Shown: piece after piece, positions 9,030-18,331 of the stretch
Layout: the number at the start of each line of letters is the position of its first letter
Position numbering within the stretch: position 1 is the first letter of the stretch
From: Sphingobium sp.
GTDB taxonomy: Bacteria; Pseudomonadota; Alphaproteobacteria; Sphingomonadales; Sphingomonadaceae
Direction of reading: 5' to 3'
Assembly: GCA_035196065.1 (NCBI GenBank)
Contig: CP136575.1
Coordinates: forward strand, 1,962,769-2,026,768
Length of the DNA: 64,000 nucleotides
Notes under the pieces: model-generated
Seen by the model: only the letters and a program-made list of their open reading frames with translations
Told to the model about the DNA's origin: nothing
Database searches by the model: none
Program-made: the position numbers and the translations under genes

Positions 9030-11687
9030 ATGAATAAATCTACGGTTACCGGCGCCAGGATGACTGCGTCGATCCTGGCGATCATGGTGGCAATGCCGAT
9101 CTCCGTCGCATCAGCGCAGACCTCTGCGCCTGCACCTGCGCCCGCGGCACAGAATGAAACCATCCGTTCGATCAACATCGTCGGTACTCAGCGGCTCGAG
9201 GCGGATACAGTCCGGTCGTATATCCGTTTGCGCACCGGTCAGGTGTGGACGCAGGCGGCCGGCGACCAAGCGCTGAAAGATCTATACGCGACGGAATTGT
9301 TCGCTGACGTGAGTGTTCGCAACAGTGGCGGCGACGTGACGATCGAGGTGCGCGAAAATCCGGTAATCAACCGCATCATTCTTGAAGGCAATAAGCGGAT
9401 CAAGAATGACAAGATCGAGCCCGAGATCAAGCTGGCACCGCGCCAGATCTATTCCCGGTCGAAAGTGCGCGCTGACGTTGCCCGCATTGTCGAACTGTAC
9501 AAGCGGCAGGGCCGCTTTGCCGCACAGGTCGAACCGAAACTGGTCCAATTGGATCAGAACCGCGTCGATATCGTGTTTGAAATCACCGAAGGGCCGAAGT
9601 CGAAGGTTCGCCAGATCAACATCATCGGCAACGATCAGTTTTCCGATAATGATCTGCGCGGCGAAATGGTCACCAAGCAAGCGCGGCTGACGAGCATTTT
9701 TAGCTCGGGCACCAGCTATGATCCTGATCGCCTTGCCTTTGACCAGCAGAAATTGCGCCAATTCTATCTGACGCAGGGTTATGCCGATTTCCGTGTTGTT
9801 TCGGCTGTCGCGGAACTGACGCCTGACAAGCGGGACTTCATCATTACTTATGTGGTGGAGGAAGGGCAGCGTTACAAATTTGGTGACGTCAAGGTCGACA
9901 GCAAGATCCGCGATTTCAACTCGGACGCGCTGACGAAGAACCTGCGGATCAAAAAGGGCAGCTGGTATAACGCCAAAGAGGTGGAAGATACCGTTGAGGG
10001 GCTGACCGAGAGCGCTGGCCTGTTCGGCTATGCTTTTGCCGATGTGAGCCCGAATTTCCAGCGCGACAAGGACGCGCTGACGATGAGCATCACCTTTGAG
10101 ATCGCGGAAGCGGAACGTGTGTTTGTCGAGCGGATCGACATCAACGGCAACACCGTGACGCAGGACAAGGTGATCCGCCGCGAATTCCGCCTTAACGAAG
10201 GCGACGCGTTCAACAGTATCCAGGTGAAGCGCACAACCGACCGCATCAAGTCGCTTGGCTATTTCCAGGAAGACCTTGAGGTTGAGCAGGAGCAGGGCAG
10301 CGGCCCGGATCGCATCGTGCTGACCACCAATGTCGAGGAAAAGGCCACCGGCGAATTGTCGCTTTCGGCTGGTTTCTCGTCGATCGAGAATTTCATCTTC
10401 CAAGGTGCGATCACGCAGCGCAACTTCCGCGGGAAGGGGCAGGAGCTGCGCGCGAACGTATCCTATTCCAGCTATTCAAAGTCCGTCGAACTGGGCTTCA
10501 CCGAGCCTTATCTTTTCGATCGCTCAATCGCGCTGTCGGGCGATATCTTCCGCCGCGACCTGTCTAGCTTCAACTTCTTCAACAATGATCGCAACACGAC
10601 TTACAAACAGGCGACGACCGGTTTCCAGATCCGCACGGGTGTGCCGGTTACCGAATATCTGTTCTTCCAGGCGCGTTATGGCATCAACTATGATGATATC
10701 TCGCTCGACCGGAACCTGTTCTTCAGCGATCCGGATGGCACCGGGCCATTGCCGCTCACCTGCGATCCTATTCTTGCAGGCCGCTTCTTGTGCGATGCCA
10801 TCGGTAATCGCCTGACTTCTTCAATCGGCTACACGCTGGTCTATGATACCCGCGACAGCCGTTTGCGCCCGACGCGCGGTCACAGCGTTAGCCTGAGCCA
10901 GGATTTTGCCGGCCTTGGCGGCGATGTGAAATATATTCGGTCGCGTCTGTCGGCGAATAAATATTGGCGCGTGACCGACGGCGGCTTCATCTTCTCGATT
11001 TCGGGTGAGGGTGGATATATCCATCCGCTGGAAAATCGGGGATCTGCCGTGCAGGGCATTGATGATGTTCGTCTGACCGACCGTTTCTATCTGGGTGAAC
11101 CCCAGATCAGAGGCTTTGACATTCGCGGCGTCGGTCCGCGGGTGCAGCGTATTTTCTTTGATGGCGCGATTGAGAATGGCGTCGCTGCGAACGTGCCGCG
11201 TTTGCAACGCAACCAGATCCAGGATGATTCCATTGGCGGCAGGGTTTATTATCTCGCCCGCGCTGAACTGGAAATCCCGCTGGGCAGCGGGGCCAAGGAA
11301 CTGGGCTTGAGGCCATCGCTCTTCGTTGATGCCGGCGCGGTGTTCGATGTGACCCGTCCGCTGCTGCAATCGGTGCAGCGGCGCACTCAGGCGACTCTAA
11401 CCGACCCCGGTCAGCCGCTTTACTATTTTGTAGATGCTACCGGCACGACGCCGGTGCTTCGCGAGTCGACGGACCGGCTCAACGCGGATGGTTCAGCCCG
11501 CTTGCCGGCGCTGCAATTTGAAGAACGCTTTTTCGGTGACAGCTGGAAGCCGCGCGTTTCGGTTGGTGTTGGCGTGAACTGGAATTCTCCCTTCGGTCCG
11601 TTCAGGATCGATCTCGCCAAGGCTCTCGTAAAGGAGCCGGGTGATGACACCAAGCTATTCACATTCAATGTAGGAACCCAATTCTAA
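9030..11687 (+). CDS. bamA: Outer membrane protein assembly factor BamA
   Basis: An 885-residue Omp85 protein, the core of the machine that folds beta-barrel proteins into the outer membrane. The start at 9030 follows GAGGGAAGG and gives a signal peptide ending around ISVASAQT, then an Ala/Pro linker. Five POTRA repeats follow (roughly residues 45-430), beginning with IRSINIVGTQRLE; the barrel occupies the rest, with the family signature RGFDIRGVGPR and a terminal Phe (NVGTQF) as expected of an outer membrane barrel. A frame extension to 8958 is open but lacks a signal peptide. skp follows with its ATG overlapping the stop codon by one base. Confidence 0.97.
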   Translation: MNKSTVTGARMTASILAIMVAMPISVASAQTSAPAPAPAAQNETIRSINIVGTQRLEADTVRSYIRLRTGQVWTQAAGDQALKDLYATELFADVSVRNSGGDVTIEVRENPVINRIILEGNKRIKNDKIEPEIKLAPRQIYSRSKVRADVARIVELYKRQGRFAAQVEPKLVQLDQNRVDIVFEITEGPKSKVRQINIIGNDQFSDNDLRGEMVTKQARLTSIFSSGTSYDPDRLAFDQQKLRQFYLTQGYADFRVVSAVAELTPDKRDFIITYVVEEGQRYKFGDVKVDSKIRDFNSDALTKNLRIKKGSWYNAKEVEDTVEGLTESAGLFGYAFADVSPNFQRDKDALTMSITFEIAEAERVFVERIDINGNTVTQDKVIRREFRLNEGDAFNSIQVKRTTDRIKSLGYFQEDLEVEQEQGSGPDRIVLTTNVEEKATGELSLSAGFSSIENFIFQGAITQRNFRGKGQELRANVSYSSYSKSVELGFTEPYLFDRSIALSGDIFRRDLSSFNFFNNDRNTTYKQATTGFQIRTGVPVTEYLFFQARYGINYDDISLDRNLFFSDPDGTGPLPLTCDPILAGRFLCDAIGNRLTSSIGYTLVYDTRDSRLRPTRGHSVSLSQDFAGLGGDVKYIRSRLSANKYWRVTDGGFIFSISGEGGYIHPLENRGSAVQGIDDVRLTDRFYLGEPQIRGFDIRGVGPRVQRIFFDGAIENGVAANVPRLQRNQIQDDSIGGRVYYLARAELEIPLGSGAKELGLRPSLFVDAGAVFDVTRPLLQSVQRRTQATLTDPGQPLYYFVDATGTTPVLRESTDRLNADGSARLPALQFEERFFGDSWKPRVSVGVGVNWNSPFGPFRIDLAKALVKEPGDDTKLFTFNVGTQF

Positions 11688-12433
11688 TGAACTTCAAATC
11701 AAAAAAGGTCGCCCTGTTGCTGGCTTTGTCGTCGGCTGCCACTCCTTTTGCTGCCAATGCCCAGGTTGCCGGTATCGGCGTTACTGAGCCCGTTGCTGTG
11801 ATTACCAGTGCCAAGGCGTTGCAGCAGGGTTACAAGCAGATCGAGACGACCTTTGCATCGAACCTCGACCTGATCGACGCCCGCACGGCCGAATCCCAGC
11901 AGTTGCAGCAGCAGCTTGCAGTGCAGTTTGATGCCAATAAGGATAATCAGCTTTCGCCCGAAGAGCAGCAGAAGATGCAGGCTTCGAACAGCCCGTTGAT
12001 CGCGCAGATCAATGCAAAGCAGGAAGAAATCGCAAAGCTGGTCCAGCCGATCCGCGCTGCGCAGATTTTTGTCGTCGATTCTGTCGATAAAAGCTATTTG
12101 CAGGCGCTGAAAGATGTTGTTGCCGCGAACAAGATCAATGTTGTTCTGGCGCCTGACGCGGTGCTGTGGGCCCCTGACGCGATCAATATCACGTCAAAAG
12201 TAACGCAACGTCTGGATGTGCTTGTTCCTGCGGTCTCGATTACGCCACCCGAAGAATATTCGGTCTCGCGCCGGGTGATGGCTTTGTATGAATCGGTGAC
12301 ACAGGTGCTGCAGGCCCGCGCGATGCGTGCAATGCAGCAGGCCCAAGCTCAGCAGGCTGCACAGCCTCAGGCACCCGCTGGAACGGCTGCGCCCGCACCT
12401 GCGCCGCAGGCCCCGCAGCCCGAGAGCCGCTAA
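11687..12433 (+). CDS. skp: Periplasmic chaperone Skp/OmpH
   Basis: A 248-residue OmpH/Skp family protein that binds unfolded outer membrane proteins in the periplasm. A signal peptide ends near FAANAQV. The body is helical and Gln/Lys rich with DSVDKSYLQALKDVVAANKINVVLAPDAV as the recognisable end of the Skp domain. Unlike enteric Skp (about 160 residues) it has a C-terminal low-complexity tail of Gln, Ala and Pro (about residues 205-248). Its start overlaps the bamA stop, so the two are coupled, consistent with their joint role in barrel assembly. Confidence 0.88.
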   Translation: MNFKSKKVALLLALSSAATPFAANAQVAGIGVTEPVAVITSAKALQQGYKQIETTFASNLDLIDARTAESQQLQQQLAVQFDANKDNQLSPEEQQKMQASNSPLIAQINAKQEEIAKLVQPIRAAQIFVVDSVDKSYLQALKDVVAANKINVVLAPDAVLWAPDAINITSKVTQRLDVLVPAVSITPPEEYSVSRRVMALYESVTQVLQARAMRAMQQAQAQQAAQPQAPAGTAAPAPAPQAPQPESR

Positions 12434-12439
12434 TCCAAT

Positions 12440-12895
12440 ATGGCCGGGTTCGAAAATTACGACGTCCGCCGGGTGATGGCGGTGCTGCCGCACCGCTATC
12501 CGATGCTTTTGGTGGACAGGGTAGAGCGGCTGGAAAAGGATGAACGCATCGTCGCGGTTAAGGCTGTGACGATGAATGAAGGCTTTTTTCAGGGGCATTT
12601 CCCCGGTCGTCCGATCATGCCTGGTGTGATGATCGTTGAGGCACTGGCACAAGCCGCCGGCGTGCTGGCGATGGAAAGCTTTGACCTCGCTGGTTCAGGA
12701 AAGCTGGTCTATTTCATGGCGATTGACAACGCCAAGTTCCGTGCGCCCGTTGAACCAGGCTGTCTGCTGCACCTTCATGTTGAATTCACTCAGAAGCGCC
12801 CGCGTGTCTGCAAATTTGCTGGTAAAGCAATGATCGGTGATCAGGTGGCTGCAGAAGCGGAATTCATGGCGATGATTGCCGATCCGCCTGCCTGA
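12440..12895 (+). CDS. fabZ: 3-hydroxyacyl-ACP dehydratase FabZ
   Basis: A 151-residue hot-dog-fold dehydratase of fatty acid synthesis. It starts with [20 protein letters not shown] and has the catalytic His in [20 protein letters not shown] (residues 53-72), with the acid/base Glu at EALAQ. It lies 6 bases after skp. In most Gram-negative bacteria lpxD sits between skp and fabZ, and lpxA follows fabZ. Neither is here: the next gene is rpmE. This fits a sphingomonad that makes no lipid A. Confidence 0.95.
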   Translation: MAGFENYDVRRVMAVLPHRYPMLLVDRVERLEKDERIVAVKAVTMNEGFFQGHFPGRPIMPGVMIVEALAQAAGVLAMESFDLAGSGKLVYFMAIDNAKFRAPVEPGCLLHLHVEFTQKRPRVCKFAGKAMIGDQVAAEAEFMAMIADPPA

Positions 12896-12932
12896 TCAAT
12901 AGGTTTTTCAGAAAACTTGCAATATCCGGCGA

Positions 12933-12981
12933 CCGCCGTTAAGGGCGGCGCTTTCCATATCCTGGTCCGGTCGGAAACCGG
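12933..12981 (+). other. Two short hairpins in the fabZ-rpmE gap
   Basis: CCGCC (12933-12937) pairs with GGCGG (12944-12948) and is followed by a pyrimidine-rich CTTTCC, a weak terminator-like arrangement after fabZ. CCGGT (12967-12971) pairs with ACCGG (12977-12981) in the presumed rpmE leader, about 20 bases before the start codon. Both are short stems, so functional roles are tentative. Confidence 0.3.
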
Positions 12982-13001
12982 GCCGCAACGGAGCCAAAGA
13001 C

Positions 13002-13229
13002 ATGAAAAGCGATATCCATCCCGACTATCACATGATCAAGGTGCAGATGACTGACGGCACCGTGTTCGAAACCCGCTCCACCTGGGGCAAGGAAGGCGAC
13101 ACGCTGCAACTTGACATCGATCCGACGTCGCACCCGGCATGGACCGGCGGCAACCAGCGCCTTTTGGACGCAGGTGGTCGCGTCGCTCAGTTCAACAAGC
13201 GTTTTGGCGGCCTTACGCTCAAGAAATAA
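13002..13229 (+). CDS. rpmE: 50S ribosomal protein L31
   Basis: A 75-residue L31. It starts [19 protein letters not shown] and contains [19 protein letters not shown] and SHPAWTGG, the family signature. The zinc-binding CxxC pattern of some L31 proteins is absent, so this is the cysteine-less form, which does not need zinc. ATG is preceded by CGGAGCC. A GC-rich hairpin follows at 13256. Confidence 0.94.
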   Translation: MKSDIHPDYHMIKVQMTDGTVFETRSTWGKEGDTLQLDIDPTSHPAWTGGNQRLLDAGGRVAQFNKRFGGLTLKK

Positions 13230-13255
13230 GCTTGATTGCTACACTTTCGAACGGT

Positions 13256-13273
13256 GCCGGGTTGACGCCCGGC
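13256..13273 (+). terminator. Possible terminator hairpin after rpmE
   Basis: GCCGGG (13256-13261), six-base loop, CCCGGC (13268-13273), then CTCGTTCC. The stem is strong but the following tract is only moderately T-rich. It lies between rpmE and tRNA-His. Confidence 0.4.
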
Positions 13274-13318
13274 CTCGTTCCTACCTAAGGACGCGTCTGC
13301 CTTTCTTCAGGCGCTATG

Positions 13319-13395
13319 GCGACCGTAGCTCAGTTGGTTAGAGCGCTGGTTTGTGGTACCAGAGGTCGCGGGTTCGGATCCCGTCGGTCGCCCCA
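13319..13395 (+). tRNA. tRNA-His (anticodon GTG)
   Basis: The 77-base cloverleaf closes fully: acceptor GCGACCG with CGGTCGC, D-arm GCTC..GAGC, anticodon stem CTGGT/ACCAG around loop TTGTGGT with GTG at 13353-13355, and T-arm GCGGG-TTCGGAT-CCCGT. The discriminator is C73, as required for tRNA-His, and a G at 13318 encodes the extra G-1 recognised by histidyl-tRNA synthetase. CCA (13393-13395) is encoded. Confidence 0.97.
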
Positions 13396-13481
13396 TCATT
13401 CCCATTTTTAAGCTGACAAAGGCGCTGCGTAACTTTATTGCGCCGCCTTGTAATTTGACGCGACTCGCGAAGGAAAGCGAC

Positions 13482-14513
13482 ATGCCAGCGCTTTGGGACC
13501 TCCCCGATTTCGATGCCCATGAATCGGTGCATCTGTTCGATGACCTGAAAACGGGGCTCCGCGCCGTTATTGCAATCCATTCGACCCATTTGGGCCCCGC
13601 TGCCGGCGGAACCCGTTTCTGGCATTATGCAGACACGCAACTGGCTTTGACCGATGCGCTGCGTCTGTCGCGCGGTATGAGCTATAAGAACGCCATGGCA
13701 GGTTTGGCTGCTGGCGGCGGCAAGGCTGTGATTCTTGCCAATCCTGCCAAAACCAAGGCGCAGGACATGCTTGATGCCTTTGCCCGCGCAGTCGATTCGC
13801 TGGGTGGCCGCTATATCACTGCGCAGGATGTCGGCATGTCAGAGGCGGACATGGTCGCGCTGTCCGCCAATACCCGCCATGTTGCGGGGCTTCCGGGGCA
13901 GGGTGGCGATCCCGGCCCTTATACTGCGCGTGGTGTTTATCTGGGCATCAAGGCGGCGGCAAAACGTGCCTTTGGAAGTGACGATGTCACCGGGCTGCAC
14001 ATTGCGATTCAGGGTGTTGGAAGCGTCGGTGGCGGCGCCGCTCGCTATCTTGCAGTTGATGGCGCGAAATTGACGCTGGCAGATGTTGATACGGCACGTG
14101 CGGTGGCTCTTGCTGATGAGCTGGGCGCGCAAACCGTCGCCAGCGATACCGTGATGGCGGTCGAGGCCGATATACTCAGCCCGTGCGCGCTTGGCGCGAT
14201 CCTGACTGAGGCAAGCGTTTCAGCGCTTCGTGTGAAGGCGGTCGCTGGTGGTGCAAATAATCAGTTGGCAACGATTGCTCAGGGCCGCCAGCTTGCCGAA
14301 CGCGGAATTGTCTACGCGCCCGATTATGTGATCAACGCGGGCGGCATCATCAATGTGCTGCGGAATATTGACGGCGCAGACGATACCGCGATCAACGCCC
14401 GGATTGATAGCATTCCGGGGCGTCTGCATCAGATCTGGGACGAGAGCGAAGCCACTGGTGCCACGCCCGCTGAGGTGGCGGACCGGATTGCACAAAGACT
14501 TATCGGTCGTTGA
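13482..14513 (+). CDS. Leu/Phe/Val dehydrogenase (Glu/Leu/Phe/Val dehydrogenase family)
   Basis: A 343-residue NAD-dependent amino acid dehydrogenase. It contains the dimerisation and catalytic part with LGPAAGGTRFW, MSYKNAMAGLAAGGGKAVI (the GGGK lysine binds substrate) and TAQDVGMSEADM, then a Rossmann domain with IQGVGSVGGGAARYL. Branched-chain leucine dehydrogenases start close to FDAHESVHLFDD as here. The start at 13482 follows GAAGGAAAG; the open frame further upstream runs into the tRNA gene and cannot be coding. The reaction is reversible oxidative deamination of Leu, Val or Phe; exact specificity cannot be read from sequence. It is 86 bases from tRNA-His and 58 from ccmC. Confidence 0.88.
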   Translation: MPALWDLPDFDAHESVHLFDDLKTGLRAVIAIHSTHLGPAAGGTRFWHYADTQLALTDALRLSRGMSYKNAMAGLAAGGGKAVILANPAKTKAQDMLDAFARAVDSLGGRYITAQDVGMSEADMVALSANTRHVAGLPGQGGDPGPYTARGVYLGIKAAAKRAFGSDDVTGLHIAIQGVGSVGGGAARYLAVDGAKLTLADVDTARAVALADELGAQTVASDTVMAVEADILSPCALGAILTEASVSALRVKAVAGGANNQLATIAQGRQLAERGIVYAPDYVINAGGIINVLRNIDGADDTAINARIDSIPGRLHQIWDESEATGATPAEVADRIAQRLIGR

Positions 14514-14571
14514 GTCAAATCAATTGGCGACGGGTGCGGGCAATGCTAGAGGCTCACTCCGAGACATAAAC

Positions 14572-15288
14572 ATGCACCGCTTCGCAAATCCTGCTCGCTT
14601 TCTCGGCATCGCCAAGCCCCTGACTCCCCTGCTTTTGTGGGCGGGACTGGTGCTTGCTATTGGTGCCTGCGCCTGGGGTTTGACTATGGTTCCTGCCGAA
14701 CGGCTTCAGGGGCATAGCGTCAAGATCATATTCGTCCATGTGCCTGCCGCCTGGCTCGGCATGGCGGGCTGGACGGGAATTGCCATTGCCAGCATCATTC
14801 AGCTTGTCTGGCGTCATCCGCTGGCAGGGGTTTCCGCGCGGGCCATCGCCGTGCCGGGTGCCATGTTCGCTGCGCTTTGCCTGATTACCGGTTCGATCTG
14901 GGGACGACCGACATGGGGCGTCTGGTGGGTATGGGATGGCCGATTGACGTCGATGCTCGTCCTCTTTTTCCTCTATCTCGGCTATATCGCGCTTGCCAAT
15001 GCATCGAGCGAAAAAGGCAGTGTCAGCCGCACGGCTGCCGTTTTCGGGATCATCGGTGCCGTTAACATCCCGATCATCAACCGCTCGGTGGTCTGGTGGG
15101 AAAGCCAGCACCAAAAAGCGAGCATCACGCTTTCCGGTTCGACCATCGATGCCACCTATCTTTGGCCGCTGTTCGCCAGCGCGCTGGGCTTTTCACTATT
15201 GTTCGGTGCAATAACGTTGATGCGGATGCGCGCACAATTGGCCGAAATCCGGATCGAGGCGCGGATGCGCCGTCTGGCGGAGGATTGA
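14572..15288 (+). CDS. ccmC: Heme exporter/handling protein CcmC
   Basis: A 238-residue six-helix membrane protein that loads heme onto CcmE in the cytochrome c maturation pathway. The tryptophan-rich WWD heme motif is present as GRPTWGVWWVWDGRLTSML (about residues 103-121), and conserved His residues lie in IIFVHVPAAW and near the C-terminal loop. The ATG at 14572 is chosen because it gives the family N-terminus; earlier ATGs lie within the dehydrogenase gene. It opens a ccmCDEFGHI run. ccmA and ccmB, which usually sit just upstream, are not in this window. Confidence 0.94.
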   Translation: MHRFANPARFLGIAKPLTPLLLWAGLVLAIGACAWGLTMVPAERLQGHSVKIIFVHVPAAWLGMAGWTGIAIASIIQLVWRHPLAGVSARAIAVPGAMFAALCLITGSIWGRPTWGVWWVWDGRLTSMLVLFFLYLGYIALANASSEKGSVSRTAAVFGIIGAVNIPIINRSVVWWESQHQKASITLSGSTIDATYLWPLFASALGFSLLFGAITLMRMRAQLAEIRIEARMRRLAED

Positions 15289-15289
15289 T

Positions 15290-15421
15290 ATGGCTCATGG
15301 ACCCTTCATTGCCGCTGCGTTTTTGATTACCGCAATCGGCGTTCTCGGGCTTTTGGCGCAGAGCTGGCTTGCGATGCGCAAAGCCGAGGCGTTGGCCGAC
15401 GATTTGAAGAAATCCCGATGA
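15290..15421 (+). CDS. ccmD: Heme exporter protein CcmD
   Basis: A 43-residue membrane protein. ATG at 15290 is one base past the ccmC stop and the TGA at 15419-15421 overlaps the ccmE ATG (ATGA). The sequence begins MAHGPFIAAAFLITAIGVLG, a single transmembrane helix followed by a charged tail (KAEALADDLKKSR), which is the CcmD pattern. CcmD helps release holo-CcmE from CcmC. Position between ccmC and ccmE makes the identity secure despite its size. Confidence 0.9.
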   Translation: MAHGPFIAAAFLITAIGVLGLLAQSWLAMRKAEALADDLKKSR

Positions 15422-15867
15422 AACCCAAGCATCAAAGGCTGCTTTTGGCGGTAATCGCCTTGCTGGCGTTGATCGGGGCAGGGCTGCTGGCGGCGTCTGC
15501 CCTTCGTGAAGAAGCGAGCTATTTTTACACGCCAACCACGCTTGCCGAGGCGGATGTTCCGGCAGGCCGTGCGATCCGGCTCGGTGGCATGGTGCAGCAG
15601 GGCTCGATCAAGCGTGAAGCCGATGGCGTGACCGTTTCCTTTGTCGTTCAGGATCGCGACAAGACACAGAATGTCCGGTACCGCGGCATTACGCCCGATC
15701 TTTTTGTTGAAGGATCCGGGGTGGTCGCCGATGGCAGGTTGGCCAGCGATGGCGTGTTTGTCGCGGACAGTTTGCTGGCACGCCATGATGAAAATTACGT
15801 ACCGAGAGAGCTGGAAGATATCGACATGAGTGCGGCCCAGCATAGCAAGGATAGTCTAGCAGAATGA
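15418..15867 (+). CDS. ccmE: Heme chaperone CcmE
   Basis: A 149-residue periplasmic heme chaperone anchored by one N-terminal helix (LLLAVIALLALIGAGLLA). The OB-fold body includes VPAGRAIRLGGMVQQGSI and the C-terminal HDENYVPRE motif, whose His forms the covalent bond to heme and whose Tyr follows. Overlaps ccmD and ccmF by 4 bases each (ATGA), giving strong coupling in the operon. Confidence 0.95.
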   Translation: MKPKHQRLLLAVIALLALIGAGLLAASALREEASYFYTPTTLAEADVPAGRAIRLGGMVQQGSIKREADGVTVSFVVQDRDKTQNVRYRGITPDLFVEGSGVVADGRLASDGVFVADSLLARHDENYVPRELEDIDMSAAQHSKDSLAE

Positions 15868-17804
15868 TTGCCGAACTCGGTCTGGCCGCCCTTTGGCTTG
15901 CCGCGGCTTTTGCCGTGCTTCAGGCATTTGCAGGGATCGGGCATTGGCGCGGGCTATCGCCTGCGCTGGCGTCGCTGACCAAACCCGTTGCGGTTGTGCA
16001 AGGTGCGCTTTGCCTGTTGTCTTTCGGATGTCTGGTTTGGCTTTTCGCGATCACCGATCTTTCGGTCCTGCTCGTTGCAACCAACAGCCATGTCGATAAA
16101 CCGATGATCTTCAAGCTGGCGGGCACATGGGGCAATCATGAAGGCTCTATGCTGCTTTGGGTCAGCGTATTGTCGCTTTCCGGCGCCGCTATCGCATTGT
16201 TCGAACGGCGCCTTGATCAGCAGACATTGGGAGCGGCACTTTTCGCGCAGGCCCTTGTTGCGCTAGGCTTCTTCGCATTCCTTTTGTTTTCGTCGAACCC
16301 GTTTGAGCGGCTCGACCCCGCACCTGCCAGTGGAGCAGGTCTGAACCCGTTATTGCAGGATATCGGTTTGGCGTTCCATCCGCCGACGCTCTATATCGGC
16401 TATGTTGGCCTTTCAGTCGCCTTTTCCTTTGCTGTCGCTGCATTAATGACAGGTCGGATTGGCCCTGCATTTGCGCGCGCGATGCGGCCTTGGGTGCTTC
16501 TAGCCTGGATTTTCCTGACCATCGGAATCGCTGCCGGCAGTTATTGGGCCTATTATGAACTGGGCTGGGGCGGATGGTGGTTCTGGGACCCTGTTGAAAA
16601 TGCCTCGCTTATGCCCTGGCTTGCCGCAACTGCGCTGCTGCATTCGGTGGCCGTTCTGGCGACCCGGGATGCGTTGCGGGCATGGACGATCATGCTGGCG
16701 CTGGTTGCCTTTGCCATGGCAATGGCTGGAACCTTCCTCGTGCGTTCGGGGATATTGACCAGTGTCCACGCTTTTGCGGTTGATCCGGAACGCGGTGCCT
16801 TCATTCTTGGCTTGCTGCTGATCTATGTTGGTGGTGCCCTCGCGCTCTTTGCATTGCGTATCGGTGTCGTGCGTGAAGGCAAGACTTTCACCCTGTTGAG
16901 CCGCGAAGGCGCGATTGTGGGCAATAACATCCTGCTTAGCGTCATTCTCGCGATCGTATTGGTAGGAACGCTCTGGCCGCTCGCAGCAGAGGCGATGGGC
17001 GACCGTATTTCGGTAGGGCCGCCCTATTTCAACCGCACGACCGTGCCGATCGGTCTTGCGCTGATGGTCTTGTTGATAATCGGCCCGATGCTGCGCTGGC
17101 GCGGGGATGAGGCCCGCAGACTAAAAACGCTCGCGCTTCCTGCTCTGGCCTTTGGTTTGTTGACTGCCGGCCTGTTTGTAACGTCGCCCAGTGCCGGTTT
17201 CTGGTCGGTGTTGGCCCTTGCAGTGGCCATCGCGACCGCAGTCGGATCCTTATTGCCGCTTTATGGCAGAAACCTTCTGCGTACCCCGATCACCATGTGG
17301 GGCATGATCATTGCGCATCTGGGGATGGCGGTCAGCATTACCGGGATGGCAACCGAATCAGGCTGGAGCAGCGAAAAGCTGGCAGCAATGCGGCCCGGAG
17401 AAACGGTGACGATTTCGGGATGGCAGGCGCGGCTTGATGAAGTCCGCCCTGTCGTTGGCGAAAACTGGGTCGCACTTGAAGGCGTGTTGCGTGTCGAGCG
17501 GGATGGCAAAACGTTGATCATGAGGCCGCAATCGCGCCAGTTCATCGATCCTGAACAGCAGACGACTGAAGCCGCACTGCTCACACGTTGGGACGGGCAG
17601 CTTTATGCGGTGATAGCGGCGCCGGCAGAGGGTGAAATCCCTGATCGCTGGCAAATCCGGCTGTGGTGGAAGCCTTATGTGACCTTGATCTGGTATGGCG
17701 GGATATTGATTGCGCTGGGTGGAGCAATGGCTCTGGTCGGCCGATCGGGGCTGTTCGCCCGTTTGCGCCGCCGCCGCAAAAGCAATCCATGGAGCAATGC
17801 ATGA
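15864..17804 (+). CDS. ccmF: Cytochrome c heme lyase subunit CcmF
   Basis: A 646-residue polytopic membrane protein of the heme lyase complex (CcmFHI), which attaches heme to apocytochrome c outside the inner membrane. The WWD domain is visible as LGWGGWWFWDPVENASLMPW (about residues 233-252), preceded by HPPTLYIGYVG and HEGSMLLWVS, and followed by many hydrophobic helices and a soluble loop (about 510-600). Length is normal for the family. It overlaps both neighbours by 4 bases. Confidence 0.95.
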   Translation: MIAELGLAALWLAAAFAVLQAFAGIGHWRGLSPALASLTKPVAVVQGALCLLSFGCLVWLFAITDLSVLLVATNSHVDKPMIFKLAGTWGNHEGSMLLWVSVLSLSGAAIALFERRLDQQTLGAALFAQALVALGFFAFLLFSSNPFERLDPAPASGAGLNPLLQDIGLAFHPPTLYIGYVGLSVAFSFAVAALMTGRIGPAFARAMRPWVLLAWIFLTIGIAAGSYWAYYELGWGGWWFWDPVENASLMPWLAATALLHSVAVLATRDALRAWTIMLALVAFAMAMAGTFLVRSGILTSVHAFAVDPERGAFILGLLLIYVGGALALFALRIGVVREGKTFTLLSREGAIVGNNILLSVILAIVLVGTLWPLAAEAMGDRISVGPPYFNRTTVPIGLALMVLLIIGPMLRWRGDEARRLKTLALPALAFGLLTAGLFVTSPSAGFWSVLALAVAIATAVGSLLPLYGRNLLRTPITMWGMIIAHLGMAVSITGMATESGWSSEKLAAMRPGETVTISGWQARLDEVRPVVGENWVALEGVLRVERDGKTLIMRPQSRQFIDPEQQTTEAALLTRWDGQLYAVIAAPAEGEIPDRWQIRLWWKPYVTLIWYGGILIALGGAMALVGRSGLFARLRRRRKSNPWSNA

Positions 17805-18331
17805 AGCGCAACTGGCTGTTATGGGCGCCGTTCGCCGTTTTCGCCTTTCTGGGCGGGATTTTTCTGTTCGGCCTCGTCGAACCGAAGGATGAATATGTCC
17901 GGTCGCAACTGGTTGGAAAACCTTTACCGGAATTTGTGCTGCCCGCAGCGCTTGAGGGGGTACAAGGCCTGACGCATACCGATTTCGCCGATGGCAAGCC
18001 TCGGATGCTGAACATTTTTGCCAGCTGGTGTTTGCCGTGCCAAGCAGAAGCGCCGTTTCTGGAACAGATAAAGGAAGCTGGCGTCGAAATCCACGGCATC
18101 GCGGTGAAGGATAAGCCCGAAGATGTCAGCGCGTTTCTGGTTGAACATGGCAATCCCTTTGTCCGCATCGGTGCCGATATGGACATGCTGATGCAGTTGA
18201 AACTTGGATCGTCGGGTGTACCGGAAACTTATTTGATCGACGGTAAAGGGCGGATTATCCACCAGCATATCGGCGATATTCGCGCCGAGCATGTCGCGCC
18301 GCTTATTGAAAAGCTGAAGGCCGCAAAATGA
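17801..18331 (+). CDS. ccmG: Thiol:disulfide interchange protein CcmG/DsbE
   Basis: A 176-residue membrane-anchored periplasmic thioredoxin-like protein that keeps apocytochrome CxxCH cysteines reduced. One N-terminal helix (about residues 5-26) is followed by a thioredoxin fold with active site NIFASWCLPCQAEAP and the cis-Pro region GVPETYLIDGKG. The start at 17801 overlaps the ccmF stop (ATGA); upstream starts would lie within ccmF. Confidence 0.93.
   Translation: MKRNWLLWAPFAVFAFLGGIFLFGLVEPKDEYVRSQLVGKPLPEFVLPAALEGVQGLTHTDFADGKPRMLNIFASWCLPCQAEAPFLEQIKEAGVEIHGIAVKDKPEDVSAFLVEHGNPFVRIGADMDMLMQLKLGSSGVPETYLIDGKGRIIHQHIGDIRAEHVAPLIEKLKAAK

Noticed and set aside
9282-10403. A 373-codon open frame antisense to bamA
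   Set aside because: Lies wholly within a gene with complete POTRA and barrel features.
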